The notes: generated by a model not told the origin, from the letters alone. A DNA stretch of 64,000 nucleotides from an uncultured Marivita sp. (GCF_947488135.1 NZ_CANKYW010000002.1:310001-374000); one strand, 5' to 3'. Shown: positions 8,097 through 18,166, counted from the first letter of the stretch. A program made the numbers and translations.

Positions 8097-8951
8097 ATGG
8101 ATTCGGAAAGCCTCCTCACAGCATGGCCACACTCTGAACACTCGCGCTTCGTCGATGTACGTCCGCACCGCTGGCATGTTCAGGAAATGGGAAAGGGCGA
8201 TACCGTGCTGCTGCTTCACGGCGCCAGCGGGTCCACTCATTCCTGGCGCGATGTCATGAGCAACCTTGCCCAAGACCACCATGTCGTTGCGATTGATCTT
8301 CCGGGACATGGCCTGACGCGGCTTGGTTCCCGTCACAGATCATCGCTACCGCTGATGGCGCAAGACGTCCAAAGCCTGATCGATCATGAAGGCTGGGATG
8401 TCAAAGCGATCCTTGCCCACTCCGCTGGCGCGGCGCTTGGGCTACGCATTCTTCAGGCGTCCAATACCGAAATTCCATTGGTCGCGGTGAACCCGGCGCT
8501 GACTCCGTTCAAGGGATTGGCAGGGGTCCTGTTTCCTATGGCGGCCCGCGTGGTGGCGCTCAGTCCGGTCATGGCCAAGATGATCAAGCGCAGGATGGCC
8601 GGGCCTGGACAAGTCGTGTCCCTGATGGAGACCACCGGATCGAAGATCTCTCCCGAAGGATTGAACCTCTATGCCAAACTGTTTCGCAGCGAGGCACATT
8701 TGGATGGAACGCTCCTGATGATGGCGCAATGGAAGCTCGACGGGCTGGTGGCCGATCTTCCGAAAATCACCGTGCCCTGCACATTCCTTGTCGGCGAAAA
8801 CGACAAAGCCGTATCGCCTGCCTCGGTCAGAAAAAGTGCTGAAACGATGCCAAACGCCGAAGTCCTGTGTTTTGAAGGATATGGCCACCTTTTGCACGAA
8901 GAAGTGCCCGGTCTTGTCGCGGATCAGCTTCGTGCAGCCTTGCGCAAGTAA
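8097..8951 (+). CDS. bchO: Alpha/beta-hydrolase BchO
   Basis: A 284-residue alpha/beta-hydrolase fold protein always found after bchD in purple bacterial clusters; proposed to act in the Mg-chelatase step, exact reaction unproven. Seen: oxyanion region LLLHGASGSTHSWRDV, nucleophile elbow AHSAGAALGL and a C-terminal His in GYGHLLHEE. ATG 8097 is preferred over an in-frame TTG at 8082 inside bchD. The last 28 bp overlap the convergent Smr-domain gene. Confidence 0.92.
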   Translation: MDSESLLTAWPHSEHSRFVDVRPHRWHVQEMGKGDTVLLLHGASGSTHSWRDVMSNLAQDHHVVAIDLPGHGLTRLGSRHRSSLPLMAQDVQSLIDHEGWDVKAILAHSAGAALGLRILQASNTEIPLVAVNPALTPFKGLAGVLFPMAARVVALSPVMAKMIKRRMAGPGQVVSLMETTGSKISPEGLNLYAKLFRSEAHLDGTLLMMAQWKLDGLVADLPKITVPCTFLVGENDKAVSPASVRKSAETMPNAEVLCFEGYGHLLHEEVPGLVADQLRAALRK

Positions 8952-9508
8952 ACATAGTAGGCGCCGCCACCGCCGTGTCGAATGTGCGCCTCCGCCACGT
9001 CCAAAACCGCCGAATTCAAGGGCGCCATCCTGAGCCACATCGGAACCTGCCGTTTCAAGATCCCACGCTGGCGCGGCATCGGATCATGCGGGTCGTCACG
9101 TTGGCCTTTGCCTGTGATGACAAGAACAAGTCGGAATCCCCGAGAGGTTGACGTAAGTATGAACCGGGTGAGGGCGGGATGCGCCTGATCCAGTGTCATC
9201 CCGTGAAGATCGATGCGAGCCTCCGGAACAAGCTTGCCCCGGCGCATTTTGCCGAAGGTCTTTTTGTCCATCGACGGTTTGGCGCGCGGCGCGGGTTGCG
9301 GTGTCGTGATTTGTCCGGTGGGCAGGGACGCTTTGCTTCCGATCCCGAAAGCTGTGGGCAGATCGACCTCTTCGCGCTCTGGCTTACGACGAACTGTCGG
9401 CTTCGGCGCATCCGCTGCGCGACGCAGGGCCTGCGGCAGAGGTTTCGTGCTATGCGCCACCTTCTGCCAGAGCTCGCGCTCCTCCGGGCGGAGCTTGCGG
9501 CAGCTCAT
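8924..9508 (-). CDS. Smr/MutS2-family domain protein
   Basis: 194 residues. An N-terminal basic, Pro-rich linker (residues 1-95) precedes a C-terminal Smr domain with IDLHGMTLDQA, LVITGKGQRDD and the closing segment near SAVLDVAEAHIRHGGGGAYYV. Smr domains are stand-alone nicking endonuclease or RNA-binding modules related to the MutS2 C-terminus; the cellular role of short alphaproteobacterial forms is unclear. It starts 4 bp inside the mltA stop (ATGA type) and so is co-transcribed with mltA and the Tim44-like gene. Confidence 0.88.
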   Translation of the reverse strand: MSCRKLRPEERELWQKVAHSTKPLPQALRRAADAPKPTVRRKPEREEVDLPTAFGIGSKASLPTGQITTPQPAPRAKPSMDKKTFGKMRRGKLVPEARIDLHGMTLDQAHPALTRFILTSTSRGFRLVLVITGKGQRDDPHDPMPRQRGILKRQVPMWLRMAPLNSAVLDVAEAHIRHGGGGAYYVYLRKAARS

Positions 9509-10548
9509 TGCAGCGACTCGGGCAGATACGCATAGGCGCGCTGGATCGGCATGAGCACAACCATTCGGCCCGGATCCTTGATCCGCCCCGCTTTACGGCC
9601 GGCCTCGTCACCCGTGCCGAAAAAAACATCGGCGCGTTGTGCGCCTTTGATTGCAGACCCGGTATCCTGTGCGACCATCAGCCGACGCAGGGGATTTCGC
9701 CCGTCCTTTTCGATCCAGACCGGAGCGCCCAGCGGCGTAAAGGCGGGATCCACGGCAATCGACCGCATCGGCGTGATCGATCTGTTCATCGCCCCGAGCG
9801 GCCCCATGTCAGCCGGGACCTGACTGACCTCGCGGAAGAAGACGTAGGAGTCATTGTGGAACAGGAGATCCTGCCCCTCGATCGGGTTACGGCGCACCCA
9901 GTTCTTGATAACGTCGGCAGATACCTGATGAGCCTGGTAGACGCCGCGACGGACAAGCTCTTGCCCGATCGACTTGTAGGTATGTCCATTCGCACCGCCA
10001 TATCCGACGCGGATCATCCGCCCGTCCGGATAACGCACGCGACCAGAACCCTGAACCTGTAGGAAAAACAGCTCGACAGGGTCATCGACCCACGCGATCT
10101 CAAGGCCACGGCCCTCCAAAACTCCACTGGTCAAGAGATCCCGACGCGTCAGCCAAGGGCGGATGTCCTCGGCCTCCTGCGGCATCCTGTAGAGGGGGTA
10201 GCGGTAACGATCCGTGCGGACCGGTGAGCCCGCGAGTTCCGGTTCGAAATAGCCGGTGAAAAGGGGATCCTTGCCATCCGTGATCAACATCGGTCGGAAG
10301 AAAAGTTCGAAAAACTGACGAGCATCGGTCGCATCGAACGCAAGTGCGCAGAGCGAGGCCCAATCCGGCTCATCAAGATCGGCACAGGTATTGCGGAAAA
10401 CGGTCAGGGCCGATGCATGATCATCCTCGGCCCATCCATCCAGGTCTTCAAAGCCAAGGATGGAATACTGTGTTTCCGGCTCATTCGGCACAGCAGGTCC
10501 TGCCATCAGAACACCCAGGGAAATGGCTGCGCCGAGCCTTCGGATCAT
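9505..10548 (-). CDS. mltA: Membrane-bound lytic murein transglycosylase A (MltA)
   Basis: 347 residues from ATG 10548. MltA cleaves peptidoglycan glycan strands to 1,6-anhydromuropeptides. Seen: a signal peptide (MIRRLGAAISLGVLMAGPAVP), the MltA barrel signature FTGYFEPELAGSPVRTD, and a C-terminal 3D domain with AVDPAFTPLGAPVWI and LMVAQDTGSAIKGAQRADVF, holding the catalytic Asp residues. No lipobox Cys is seen, so it is likely periplasmic. The start overlaps the stop of the Tim44-like gene by four bases. Confidence 0.95.
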   Translation of the reverse strand: MIRRLGAAISLGVLMAGPAVPNEPETQYSILGFEDLDGWAEDDHASALTVFRNTCADLDEPDWASLCALAFDATDARQFFELFFRPMLITDGKDPLFTGYFEPELAGSPVRTDRYRYPLYRMPQEAEDIRPWLTRRDLLTSGVLEGRGLEIAWVDDPVELFFLQVQGSGRVRYPDGRMIRVGYGGANGHTYKSIGQELVRRGVYQAHQVSADVIKNWVRRNPIEGQDLLFHNDSYVFFREVSQVPADMGPLGAMNRSITPMRSIAVDPAFTPLGAPVWIEKDGRNPLRRLMVAQDTGSAIKGAQRADVFFGTGDEAGRKAGRIKDPGRMVVLMPIQRAYAYLPESLQ

Positions 10549-11204
10549 TCGCCCGTTGCGACAAGCTGCCAGTTCGGATCGTCCACACCCATACGGCGTG
10601 CATATGTCCAAACGTCTTTTTGCCGCTTCACTTGGGTCGGCGACCCCTCGATGATTTCGCCAGAGCTGTCGCGAACGGCGGAGGTCAGTTCCCCGATATA
10701 TTTCACGGTGATTTCGGCTGTCGCGGTCTCGTCGTCGAAGGTGGCATCGACAAGAGACATTTCGCGGACGCCCACGAATTCCGCTTCGATGGTCAGGCCC
10801 TGTTCCTCGCGCGCTTCGACCACTTCGGCAAACGACTCGTACACATCTTCTGCGAGGAAAGGCTTGATATCGGCAAGCTCACCGCGCTCGAACCCCATAA
10901 GGATCATTTCATACGCACCGCGTGCGCCGCCAAGAAATTCGCCAACGCCAAAGGAAGGCTCCACACGCTTCATCCGGGCCAGCGCATCGGCGGCATCGCT
11001 TCCTGCGTCGACGTGATCGACGATGTCATGATCCGGCCCGCCCTCGATCACCTCGAAATCGCGACGCGACGACGAAGAGGACTCCTGTCGTGGCAGCGGC
11101 GGCTTTTCGAAACCTTCCCGTGTGCCCAAAACGCTTTTCAAACGCAGGATCAGAAACACGGCGATGCCGGCAAGCACCAAAAGCTGTATCAGCGGAGAAT
11201 TCAT
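10545..11204 (-). CDS. Tim44-domain inner membrane protein (TimA-like)
   Basis: 219 residues from ATG 11204. One N-terminal membrane helix (LIQLLVLAGIAVFLILRL, residues 4-21), a polar linker with a serine run (residues 40-48), then a Tim44/Mba1-type domain (about residues 75-215, SFGVGEFLGGARGAYEMIL). The domain is shared with mitochondrial Tim44; alphaproteobacterial members are membrane-anchored with no established biochemical role. First gene of a three-gene operon with mltA and the Smr gene, divergent from fxsA. Confidence 0.88.
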   Translation of the reverse strand: MNSPLIQLLVLAGIAVFLILRLKSVLGTREGFEKPPLPRQESSSSSRRDFEVIEGGPDHDIVDHVDAGSDAADALARMKRVEPSFGVGEFLGGARGAYEMILMGFERGELADIKPFLAEDVYESFAEVVEAREEQGLTIEAEFVGVREMSLVDATFDDETATAEITVKYIGELTSAVRDSSGEIIEGSPTQVKRQKDVWTYARRMGVDDPNWQLVATGE

Positions 11205-11308
11205 CAGGACCTCGCCCAGACCAAAGTGGAAACGTCGTTGTTGAGTTCTTATGTAGGTGTTGGGCGTCGTATAGTCCACCGCGCGCCCAGCGAAAGGAGT
11301 GTCGCCTT

Positions 11309-11800
11309 ATGTGGCTGTTTGTAGCTTTTTTGTTGGTCCCGCTGATCGAAATCGGTTTGTTCGTCCAAATCGGTGGCCTGATCGGGTTGTGGCCGACGCT
11401 GGCCATCGTGGTTCTGACCGCCATCCTGGGCACCTATCTTGTTCGGTCACAAGGCATTATGGCGCTCAACAATCTGCGCGGTTCGTTCTCCCGGCTCGAG
11501 GACCCGTCCGAGCCGCTGGCACACGGTGCGATGATCCTCTTGGCCGGCGCCTTGCTGCTCACGCCGGGTTTTTTCACCGATGCGGTCGGTTTTGCGCTCC
11601 TCGCGCCGCCGGTACGGTCGGCTTTGATCAACTATCTGCGCAAGCATATTGAAGTGCAGAGGTTCGAAATGGGGCCGCAAGACGACCCATATGGACCAAG
11701 GACCAGACGTCCTCGGGACACGGTCATCGACGGCGAGTTCCATGATATCACGGACTCCAAGAAGCCGACGCATCAGGGGTCGGGCTGGACGAAGCATTGA
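11309..11800 (+). CDS. fxsA: FxsA family membrane protein
   Basis: 163 residues from ATG 11309, preceded by AAAGGAG at 11293-11299. FxsA proteins are cytoplasmic membrane proteins; in E. coli overexpression relieves exclusion of phage T7 by the F plasmid. Seen: the family opening MWLFVAFLLVPLIEIGLFVQ, three to four hydrophobic segments and the loop LLLTPGFFTDAVGFALL, followed by a polar cytoplasmic tail rich in Asp, Arg and Pro (residues about 115-163). A much longer in-frame extension upstream overlaps the Tim44 gene and is rejected. Confidence 0.9.
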   Translation: MWLFVAFLLVPLIEIGLFVQIGGLIGLWPTLAIVVLTAILGTYLVRSQGIMALNNLRGSFSRLEDPSEPLAHGAMILLAGALLLTPGFFTDAVGFALLAPPVRSALINYLRKHIEVQRFEMGPQDDPYGPRTRRPRDTVIDGEFHDITDSKKPTHQGSGWTKH

Positions 11801-11866
11801 GGCTTGCCACATCGGCTGCTAAGCAGCGTCAAATTTTTGTAACCGCTCGATCCGAGGGAGAGACAC

Positions 11867-12373
11867 ATGGCTGATACGCCTGAAACCGCCGCAAACGGCG
11901 CGGCACAACAAGCTGCACCGGTAAAGATGAACGTTCTCGCGCAGTTCGTGCGCGACATGTCCTTTGAAAACATCCTTGCCCAGAAGGGCGTTCAGGGTGA
12001 GGTCCAGCCGGACGTTCAATTGCAAGTCAACCTCGACGCAAAGAAGCGCACCACCGAAAACCAGTACGAGGTGATCCTGAAGATTCAGGTCACGTCCAAG
12101 GCCAAGGAGAGTGGTGACACGCTTTTCATGCTGGAGCTTGAATATGCAGGTGTGTTCCACATCGAAAACGTACCGGACGAACAGTTGCATCCGTTCCTGT
12201 TGATCGAATGCCCGCGCATGCTGTTCCCGTTTGTCCGCCGCATCGTCAGCGATGTGACGCGGGATGGTGGCTTCCCGCCGCTCAACTTGGAAACCATTGA
12301 TTTTCTTCAGCTTTATCGTTCTGAATTGGCGCGCCGGTCAAGCGGTCAGCAGGCGGAAACCGCTAACGCGTGA
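11867..12373 (+). CDS. secB: Protein-export chaperone SecB
   Basis: 168 residues. SecB holds secretory preproteins unfolded and passes them to SecA. Seen: the family core VKMNVLAQFVRDMSFEN, the YEVILKIQV strand, LFMLELEYAGVFHIENVP and the C-terminal block LLIECPRMLFPFVRRIVSDVTRDGGFPPLNL. The GGCCC-like SD GAGGGAGAGAC lies just before the ATG. Converges with dnaQ with only 2 bp between stops; its probable terminator lies inside dnaQ (12418-12440). Confidence 0.97.
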   Translation: MADTPETAANGAAQQAAPVKMNVLAQFVRDMSFENILAQKGVQGEVQPDVQLQVNLDAKKRTTENQYEVILKIQVTSKAKESGDTLFMLELEYAGVFHIENVPDEQLHPFLLIECPRMLFPFVRRIVSDVTRDGGFPPLNLETIDFLQLYRSELARRSSGQQAETANA

Positions 12374-12375
12374 CG

Positions 12376-13065
12376 CTACAGCCGCTTCCATAAGGCGGCC
12401 TCTCCAAGTGTTTCGACAAAGGCGGCGTGAGCCGCCTTTTCGCTGTCCGACAGGCGCGAAGCGAGCGCGGTTGGACGCGGCTGTGGCCGCCATTCCACCG
12501 ACCCCGTATCGAGGTCGGCCTTGTTCTGTGAAACGCTCAGACCGAAATCCGGCTGCTTTCCCCCGATAAGTTCAAGATACACCTCGGCAAGAATCTCGGA
12601 GTCGAGCAGGGCTCCGTGCAGTGTCCGCGATGAATTGTCGATCCCGAACCTGCGGCACAGCGCGTCGAGCGACGCGGGCGAGCCGGGGAATTTTCGGCGA
12701 GCGATGGCGAGTGTGTCTACAGCCCGTTCGAATGGGATTGGAGTGCGTTTGACCCACGACAATTCGGCGTTCAGGAATTTCATGTCGAACGCTGCGTTGT
12801 GAATCACCAGCTTCGCATCAGCGATAAAATCAACGAAGGCTTGCGCGATATCGGCAAAAACCGGTTTGTCCCGCAGGAAGTCGTCGCCAAGCCCGTGCAC
12901 CTCGAACGCCTCCTGCGGCATGGTGCGTTCCGGGTTGATGTATTGATGATAGGTCTTTCCGGTCGGGACATGGTTGAACAACTCGACCGCCCCGATTTCG
13001 ACGATCCTGTCACCTTGCTCCGGCTCGAACCCGGTCGTTTCCGTATCGAGAACAATCTCACGCAT
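12376..13065 (-). CDS. dnaQ: DNA polymerase III epsilon subunit (3'-5' proofreading exonuclease)
   Basis: 229 residues of the DEDDh exonuclease family. Exo [16 protein letters not shown] (residues 7-21), Exo [16 protein letters not shown], and Exo [20 protein letters not shown] are all present; the C-terminal part binds the polymerase alpha subunit. Last gene of maf-aroE-coaE-dnaQ, overlapping coaE by 8 bp. This order next to secB is conserved on one side of the Caulobacter origin. Confidence 0.96.
   Translation of the reverse strand: MREIVLDTETTGFEPEQGDRIVEIGAVELFNHVPTGKTYHQYINPERTMPQEAFEVHGLGDDFLRDKPVFADIAQAFVDFIADAKLVIHNAAFDMKFLNAELSWVKRTPIPFERAVDTLAIARRKFPGSPASLDALCRRFGIDNSSRTLHGALLDSEILAEVYLELIGGKQPDFGLSVSQNKADLDTGSVEWRPQPRPTALASRLSDSEKAAHAAFVETLGEAALWKRL
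12418..12440 (+). terminator. Rho-independent terminator for secB, embedded in dnaQ
   Basis: On the + strand AAAGGCGGC (12418-12426), loop GTGA, GCCGCCTTT (12431-12439), then further T: a 9-bp perfect stem with a T-run, 45 bp after the secB stop. It lies within the 3' coding part of the opposite-strand dnaQ gene. Shape and position fit an intrinsic terminator for secB. Confidence 0.65.
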
Positions 13066-13651
13066 CGGTCATTCGTTTCCTGATCTGCTCCAGAACATGG
13101 TGGACCTGCTGGCGTGCATGTTCAAGCGTGTCGGTTTCGATCACGAAATCCGAACGGGCGCATTTTTCGTCGTTCGGCATCTGTTTGTCGCGTATTGCCA
13201 AAAACTGGTCTCGGGTCATCGTACCCCGTTCCAGAACTCGCTTTTCCTGAAGTTCAGGCGAAACAGTGACACATACAACCGCATCCATCTCGGACTCGGC
13301 ACCGGTTTCGAAGAGCAACGGAATGTCGAATACGATGATGTCAGAACTGACGCTATCAGCAAACCTCGCGCGATCGTCCTGAACCAATGGATGCACGATG
13401 GCTTCGATCTGACGCAGCGCATCGGAGTTCGTCGAAATGATACCGCGCAAAGCCCCGCGATCCACTGTCCCGCCGGAAATCGCATCGGGAAACAAGGCTT
13501 CGATCGGCGAAACGGCAGCTCCGCCAGTTTCGTAAAGGCGGTGCACGGCTGCATCGGCGTCCCACACGGCGCAACCCGCATCAGCGAAGAGTTGGGCCGT
13601 CGTCGATTTGCCCATCCCAATAGAGCCCGTGAGACCGAGCTTGAACGTCAC
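13058..13651 (-). CDS. coaE: Dephospho-CoA kinase
   Basis: 197 residues. CoaE phosphorylates dephospho-CoA, the last step of coenzyme A synthesis. Walker [18 protein letters not shown] lies at residues 6-22; [10 protein letters not shown] and the lid region LEALFPD-like segment follow. Overlaps aroE by four bases and dnaQ by eight, in a tight operon. Confidence 0.96.
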   Translation of the reverse strand: MTFKLGLTGSIGMGKSTTAQLFADAGCAVWDADAAVHRLYETGGAAVSPIEALFPDAISGGTVDRGALRGIISTNSDALRQIEAIVHPLVQDDRARFADSVSSDIIVFDIPLLFETGAESEMDAVVCVTVSPELQEKRVLERGTMTRDQFLAIRDKQMPNDEKCARSDFVIETDTLEHARQQVHHVLEQIRKRMTDA

Positions 13652-14481
13652 CGAAGAACCGCCGCGCGGACATTTTCATCCACCACCGGGCGTTTTCCGA
13701 ACCAACGCTCGAATCCCGGGACGGCTTGATGAAGGAGCATGCCGAGACCGTCGACAACGCGGCATCCCCGTTCTTCGGCTGTCTTCAAAAGGCGGGTCCG
13801 CAATGGCGTATAAACGAGATCATTCACGATCGCGCCGCGTCTCAATCCGTCGAGCGGCACCCGCATTTCCGGTTTGCCCGTCATCCCCAAGGATGTCGTG
13901 TTCACGACGAGATCGGCCTCATCAAGTACATTTCCGGCCTGGACCCATTCAACCACTTGAACCCGATGGCCGAAATCCTCGCGCAGTTTTTCAGCGCGGA
14001 TGCGTGTGCGATTGGTCAGCATGATCTTCGGAACACCCACATCCAGAAGTGACGCAAGCACGGCCCGTGACGCACCGCCGGCACCGAACACGACGGCGGG
14101 CCCTGATTTGGGGTTCCAGTCAGGGATGGTCTGGCGGATGTTTTCGATAAAACCGTAACCATCCGTGTTGTCAGCATGGATCCGCCCGTCCTTGCGAAAG
14201 ATCAGTGTATTTGCGGCCCCGATCAACGTGGCGCGGTCGGTGATGAGATCGGCAATCTCCATCACCTTTTCTTTATGCGGAATGGTGACGTTGGCACCCA
14301 CAAATCCAAGATCGGCAAGACGCGGCAACAGATCGACAAGCTTTTCGGGCGCAATGTCCATTGGGATGTAGTGTCCCTTGAGGCCATATTTCCGAAGCCA
14401 GTAGCCATGAACATTCGGGCTTTTCGAATGCGCTATGGGATGGCCGATGACAGCGGCCAAAGGTATTTTAGTGTCACTCAT
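13648..14481 (-). CDS. aroE: Shikimate dehydrogenase (NADP+)
   Basis: 277 residues. Reduces 3-dehydroshikimate to shikimate in aromatic amino acid synthesis. Substrate site AVIGHPIAHSKSPNVHGYW (residues 10-28), catalytic Lys in VTIPHKEKV, Asp in NTDGYGF, and the NADP-binding loop VVFGAGGASRAVLASLL. Length typical. ATGA overlaps with maf upstream and coaE downstream. Confidence 0.96.
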   Translation of the reverse strand: MSDTKIPLAAVIGHPIAHSKSPNVHGYWLRKYGLKGHYIPMDIAPEKLVDLLPRLADLGFVGANVTIPHKEKVMEIADLITDRATLIGAANTLIFRKDGRIHADNTDGYGFIENIRQTIPDWNPKSGPAVVFGAGGASRAVLASLLDVGVPKIMLTNRTRIRAEKLREDFGHRVQVVEWVQAGNVLDEADLVVNTTSLGMTGKPEMRVPLDGLRRGAIVNDLVYTPLRTRLLKTAEERGCRVVDGLGMLLHQAVPGFERWFGKRPVVDENVRAAVLR

Positions 14482-15077
14482 CCGTCGATCCGTCCGATCA
14501 GTGTGAGCTGGTTGAGGAGTTCCAGCAGCGGGAGCCCCAACACCGTAAAATAGTCGCCCTGCACCTGCGTGAACAGGCGCGCGCCTTCTTCCTCGAGCTT
14601 ATAGGCCCCAACCGAGTGGCGGATGCTGTCCCAGTTGCGCGCGAGATAGTTTTCTAGATAGCTGTCCGAGAAATCGCGCATCCGCAAACGAACCACGCCG
14701 ACATGCCGCCATTTCGGTTCGCCGTCTTCATAGAGAACTGCCGCGGATAATAGCGTGTGAGACCGATTTCTGAGTTTCCTGAGCTGATCCCGTGCTTCGT
14801 CTGGCGTTTCGGGTTTGGCCAGGATCTCTTTCTCAACCGACAGAACCTGATCACATCCCAGCACCAAGACTCCCGGCGTTTTATCCGACACCTTGCGCGC
14901 TTTCATCTCCGCTAGTGTATCCGCAATGTCCCGAGGCGATGCGTTCTCGGCTTGCAAGGCTTGCCGCACGCTGTCCTCGTCGATTCGAGCGACCTGAACA
15001 TCGAATCGTAGCCCCGTGTTTCGCAACAGGTCCGCGCGAATTTGGGACCCGGACGCGAGGACAAGATCGAGATTCAT
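14478..15077 (-). CDS. maf: Maf family nucleotide pyrophosphatase
   Basis: 199 residues from ATG 15077; a longer in-frame reading into the AT-rich gap is rejected because homology begins at MNLDLVLASGSQIRADLL. Maf proteins hydrolyse non-canonical or modified nucleoside triphosphates. Seen: LASGS phosphate loop, central LVLGCDQVLSVEKEILAKPE and AVLYEDGEPKW region. First gene of maf-aroE-coaE-dnaQ; its start codon touches a DnaA-box-like sequence at 15077-15085. Confidence 0.93.
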   Translation of the reverse strand: MNLDLVLASGSQIRADLLRNTGLRFDVQVARIDEDSVRQALQAENASPRDIADTLAEMKARKVSDKTPGVLVLGCDQVLSVEKEILAKPETPDEARDQLRKLRNRSHTLLSAAVLYEDGEPKWRHVGVVRLRMRDFSDSYLENYLARNWDSIRHSVGAYKLEEEGARLFTQVQGDYFTVLGLPLLELLNQLTLIGRIDG

Positions 15078-15588
15078 GTGGAGAACTCCGCGGACAAGTC
15101 GGGTTTGTTGACAGGAACGTTTTGAGGAAAACCGACCGCGACGGCAAGCCGATTGAAATCTCACCGACTTGCTCTTCGATCTTTTGGTGGTTTTACGTGG
15201 TGTGGAAAGGATAAGTCGGGACCCAAGATTTTTTAGGAGAATGTACAGAGGTGAGAGAATAATCCCGGATTTTTCCACACGGGATTTCATCATTTAAATT
15301 ATCAAAAACAATGACTTGAACGAACTCTCACAGTGCCGTTCGCCAGTTGCTCACATGTTCCGTTTCTTCTCTAATCGTGGGATAAGATTGGGACAAAGCT
15401 TTAATCCACAGTGCCAAGGCAAGACTACTGAAAACAAAATCCTTTCTAATTTCTTTATTTATTTTTGAAAGAAGGGAGGTTTGACAGCTTGAGAACCCTC
15501 GTCTAAGAGCATCACTGTCCTGTTCTGGACGCGACCTTCCTGAGACAAAGAAGTTGAGACTGCCTCTGATCGCAGTCCTGGGTATTTC
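15078..15588. other. Candidate chromosomal replication origin (oriC) between maf and rho
   Basis: A 511-bp gene-free, AT-rich gap where gene orientation flips. Seen: DnaA-box-like 9-mers TTTTCCACA (15271-15279, one mismatch to TTATCCACA), TAATCCACA (15402-15410, one mismatch), TGTGGAGAA on the other strand (15077-15085, one mismatch) and TGTGGAAAG (15201-15209, two mismatches); AT-rich tracts at 15285-15315 and 15431-15470. The 15271 box sits in the loop of an inverted repeat AATCCCG/CGGGATT (15261-15286). Known: in Caulobacter, oriC lies between rho-hemH-hemE and the maf-aroE-coaE-dnaQ side. Inference: this is oriC. No perfect DnaA box was found, so it stays a candidate; it must also contain the rho promoter. 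Confidence 0.6.
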
Positions 15589-16857
<1,269 letters not shown>

Positions 16858-16878
16858 AACTGACGGGCGTGCAACGTC

Positions 16879-18162
16879 ATGGATACGATCTTTGCCCTGG
16901 CGACGGTACCGGGAAAGTCCGGCGTTGCGGTGATCCGCGTGTCCGGGCCGGATGCGGTCGCGAGTTGCGGCGCTTTCGGATTCAAGCCGCCGGAACCACG
17001 TAAATCAGCACTTCGGCGTCTTGTTCACAAAGATCGTGGGTTCCTTGACGAGGCCCTCGTCCTTTTCTTCGAAGATGGGGCAAGCTTTACAGGTGAACCC
17101 GTCGTCGAGTTTCACGTCCATGGAAGCGTGGCCACCATCAACGCCGTTCTGAATTCCTTAGGAGAACTGTCCGGGTATCGACCAGCGGATGCCGGCGAGT
17201 TCACGCGCCGTGCTCTGAACAATGGCCGTTTGGATCTGACCCAAGTCGAAGCCCTTGCGGATCTTATCGACTCAGAAACGGAAATGCAGCGCAAACAGGC
17301 GCTGAAGGGGTTTTCGGGACATCTACGTGAAAAGGCCGAAAGCTGGCGGAATGATTTGATCCACGCGATGTCCCTGCTCGAAGCGACGATCGATTTCGCG
17401 GATGAGGAGGTCCCGGTTGACGTATCGCCGGATGTTGAACGTCTGTTGCGTGGCGTTATCGAATCCATCGATCAAGAAGTCCAAGGGTTTGGTGTGGCAG
17501 AACGTGTTAGAACGGGGTTTGAGGTTGCTATCGTAGGCCCCCCCAACGCTGGCAAATCTACTCTTCTGAATGCGCTGGCAGGTCGTGACGCCGCCATTAC
17601 CTCTGAAATTGCGGGAACCACTCGTGACGTGATCGAGGTCAGAATGGACCTGGACTCCGTTCCCGTCACATTTCTCGATACCGCGGGTCTTCGTGAAACC
17701 GATGACGCGATTGAAATAATTGGCGTCCAACGTGCAATTGACCGGGCCAGATCTGCCGACTTGCGCGTGTTTCTGGAAGGCGAGGGGACGTTTGGAGAGC
17801 TGAAACCGCAGGAGAATGACATCGTTGTTCGCGGCAAGGCGGATCTTCAACCTGATGGCCAAGGTGTATCAGGTCTCACCGGCGCAGGACTCCAACGTTT
17901 GATCGAAGATGTGAAAGTGTATCTTCTATCGTTAGCGACGGCAGCTGGCCTTGTCTCGCACGAACGTCAGAGAGATGTTCTGATCCAAGGTCGAGATGCT
18001 CTTAGTCATGCGATTAAGCTGTCAAGCCGTGGTCCAGAAAGCTATGATCTTGCGTCAGAGGAATTGCGATCCGCTATTTTTACACTTGAACGACTCGTAG
18101 GTCGTGTCGATGTAGAAGACGTGCTAGATAAGGTCTTCTCAAGTTTTTGCATCGGAAAATAA
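16879..18162 (+). CDS. mnmE: tRNA uridine-5-carboxymethylaminomethyl GTPase MnmE
   Basis: 427 residues. With MnmG it modifies the wobble uridine of certain tRNAs. N-terminal formyl-THF-binding domain (DTIFALATVPGKSGVAVIRV), central helical domain, inserted G domain with GPPNAGKSTLLNALAGRDAAIT and DTAGLRETDD, and the invariant C-terminal FCIGK holding the catalytic Cys. Its TAA overlaps the SD of mnmG. Confidence 0.97.
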   Translation: MDTIFALATVPGKSGVAVIRVSGPDAVASCGAFGFKPPEPRKSALRRLVHKDRGFLDEALVLFFEDGASFTGEPVVEFHVHGSVATINAVLNSLGELSGYRPADAGEFTRRALNNGRLDLTQVEALADLIDSETEMQRKQALKGFSGHLREKAESWRNDLIHAMSLLEATIDFADEEVPVDVSPDVERLLRGVIESIDQEVQGFGVAERVRTGFEVAIVGPPNAGKSTLLNALAGRDAAITSEIAGTTRDVIEVRMDLDSVPVTFLDTAGLRETDDAIEIIGVQRAIDRARSADLRVFLEGEGTFGELKPQENDIVVRGKADLQPDGQGVSGLTGAGLQRLIEDVKVYLLSLATAAGLVSHERQRDVLIQGRDALSHAIKLSSRGPESYDLASEELRSAIFTLERLVGRVDVEDVLDKVFSSFCIGK

Positions 18163-18166
18163 GGAG

